From the NCBI GenBank assembly GCA_016213105.1, contig JACRBN010000025.1, positions 372,001 through 436,000 on the forward strand: a stretch of 64,000 bases of DNA, in the 5' to 3' direction. Shown here in pieces: positions 63,316 through 64,000 of the stretch. Position numbers and translations under genes: made by a program. The DNA comes from Chloroflexota bacterium. GTDB taxonomy: Bacteria; Chloroflexota; Anaerolineae; Anaerolineales; Villigracilaceae. A model generated the notes under the pieces. That model was given only the letters and a program-made list of their open reading frames with translations. It searched no databases and was not told the origin of the DNA. Position 1 is the stretch's first letter. The number at the start of each line of letters is the position of its first letter.

Positions 63316-64000
63316 ATGAAAAAATTTCTGGTCATCGCCCTGTTCGTTATCACGGCTTGCAACCTGCCGCTCCTGGCCACGCCGACGCCCACACCGACCC
63401 TGGGACTCCCCACCCCCACACCCATCGCCACCATCCAGGTACAGCCGACGTCCGAGCCTGGCACCGAGGCCAATCCCTTGATCCTGGCCCTGGCCCCCTC
63501 CCCGACCCGCTCCCAGACCGCCATCGATGCGGCCAACGCCCTGGCCCAGGAACTCGAGGATGCCACCGGCTATCAGATCGTCACCGTGGCGCCCGCCTAC
63601 GAGGCCGACCTGGTCGAGGACTTTTCCATCGGCAACGCCCACATCGGCCTGCTCACACCCTATGGGTATTACCTGGCCTCCGAAAACGGCGACGTGAATG
63701 CCCTGCTCGCCAAATTGCGCGATGAACAGGCAGTCTACGGGGTGCAATTCCTGGCCCGCTATGACTCGAATTTCAAACGCTACTACGACGTGGTGCGCGA
63801 CGAGAACACCGCCGAGGCGGATGAGGCGCTGGCCCAGTTCACCAACCGCAAGCCGTGCTGGAGCGATCCCTTCTCCCCGTCCGGGTACGTGATTCCGCTC
63901 GGGGTGTTAAAGCAGGCCGGGGTGCGCATCGGCGAGGCAGCCTTCCTGGAGGGACAGGGCACCGTGGTGCGCGGCATCTACAGCAAGGGCATCTGCGACT
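63316..64000 (+). CDS. Lipoprotein, phosphate/phosphonate ABC substrate-binding type (runs off the right edge)
   Basis: 228 residues visible. Signal peptide and lipobox VITACN, then a Pro/Thr-rich linker. ILALAPSPTRSQTAIDAANALAQEL, then FSIGNAHIGLLTPYGYYL, and TNRKPCWSDPFSPSGYVIPL are the pattern of PhnD/phosphonate-binding proteins (the S-x-S-G-Y loop binds the oxyanion). Ends unfinished at 64000. Confidence 0.82.
   Translation, partial: MKKFLVIALFVITACNLPLLATPTPTPTLGLPTPTPIATIQVQPTSEPGTEANPLILALAPSPTRSQTAIDAANALAQELEDATGYQIVTVAPAYEADLVEDFSIGNAHIGLLTPYGYYLASENGDVNALLAKLRDEQAVYGVQFLARYDSNFKRYYDVVRDENTAEADEALAQFTNRKPCWSDPFSPSGYVIPLGVLKQAGVRIGEAAFLEGQGTVVRGIYSKGICD

Overview
The window looks like chromosomal DNA of a Chloroflexota bacterium, most likely class Anaerolineae. 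This is an inference from an oversized SecA, a bacterial Elp3, F420-linked enzymes, mevalonate kinase beside a UbiA-type phosphoribosyltransferase, many lipoproteins with Pro/Thr-rich linkers, high GC with many short dispersed palindromes, and several promoters that imply leaderless mRNAs. No phage, insertion sequence, CRISPR array or rRNA was seen. Two genes run off the edges: dnaE on the left and a substrate-binding lipoprotein on the right.

Layout. 1-5.7 kb: dnaE 5' part, a membrane sensor kinase and a LuxR-type response regulator. 5.9-14 kb: secA, an adenosine deaminase and aconitase. 14-19.6 kb: an AT-rich WD40-like lipoprotein, a DUF3592 protein, a GH13 alpha-amylase, an F420-type oxidoreductase and a small membrane protein. 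19.6-23.6 kb: a RIO-family kinase and M24 peptidase behind an elaborate RNA leader, then tRNA-Val with a decayed copy, and an FAH-family hydrolase. 23.6-29 kb: two small membrane proteins and a block of four lipoproteins. 29-34.4 kb (minus): membrane protein, P-loop kinase, CPBP protease, mevalonate kinase, UbiA transferase, a DsbA/FrnE-like protein with an in-frame UGA at its catalytic cysteine, and a VOC dioxygenase. 34.6-38.3 kb: second adenosine deaminase, eRF1-like small protein, Nudix hydrolase and an exonuclease-WYL fusion. 38.3-42.8 kb: diguanylate cyclase, NADP-F420 reductase-like protein, TetR regulator, and an aminotransferase behind an aromatic-rich leader peptide and terminator. 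42.9-48.7 kb: malic enzyme, HAD hydrolase, moaA, PIN-TRAM protein and cysS. 49-55.4 kb: two-subunit class I fumarase, then a tight operon (B12-binding mutase subunit, MeaB, GNAT, Prs, Fpg, membrane protein). 55.5-64 kb: a cysH-elp3-chr-chr-usp operon, methyltransferase, lipoate ligase, small membrane proteins, DUF4230 protein and the edge lipoprotein.

How the genes fit together. Fumarase, aconitase, malic enzyme and the methylmalonyl-CoA mutase module point to TCA/propionyl-CoA carbon flow. The VOC gene and the tetR/F420-reductase intergenic region share a palindromic element that may be the TetR operator.

Most interesting signals: (1) a probable selenoprotein, UPWC in a DsbA/FrnE-like protein, with a SECIS-compatible hairpin just after the UGA; (2) a leader peptide rich in Trp, Phe and Leu followed by mutually exclusive hairpins ahead of an aminotransferase; (3) a leader ORF and tandem terminators ahead of the RIO kinase; (4) several dispersed palindrome families, two of which sit in frame inside coding genes. 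All calls come from reading the sequence; no database search was run.
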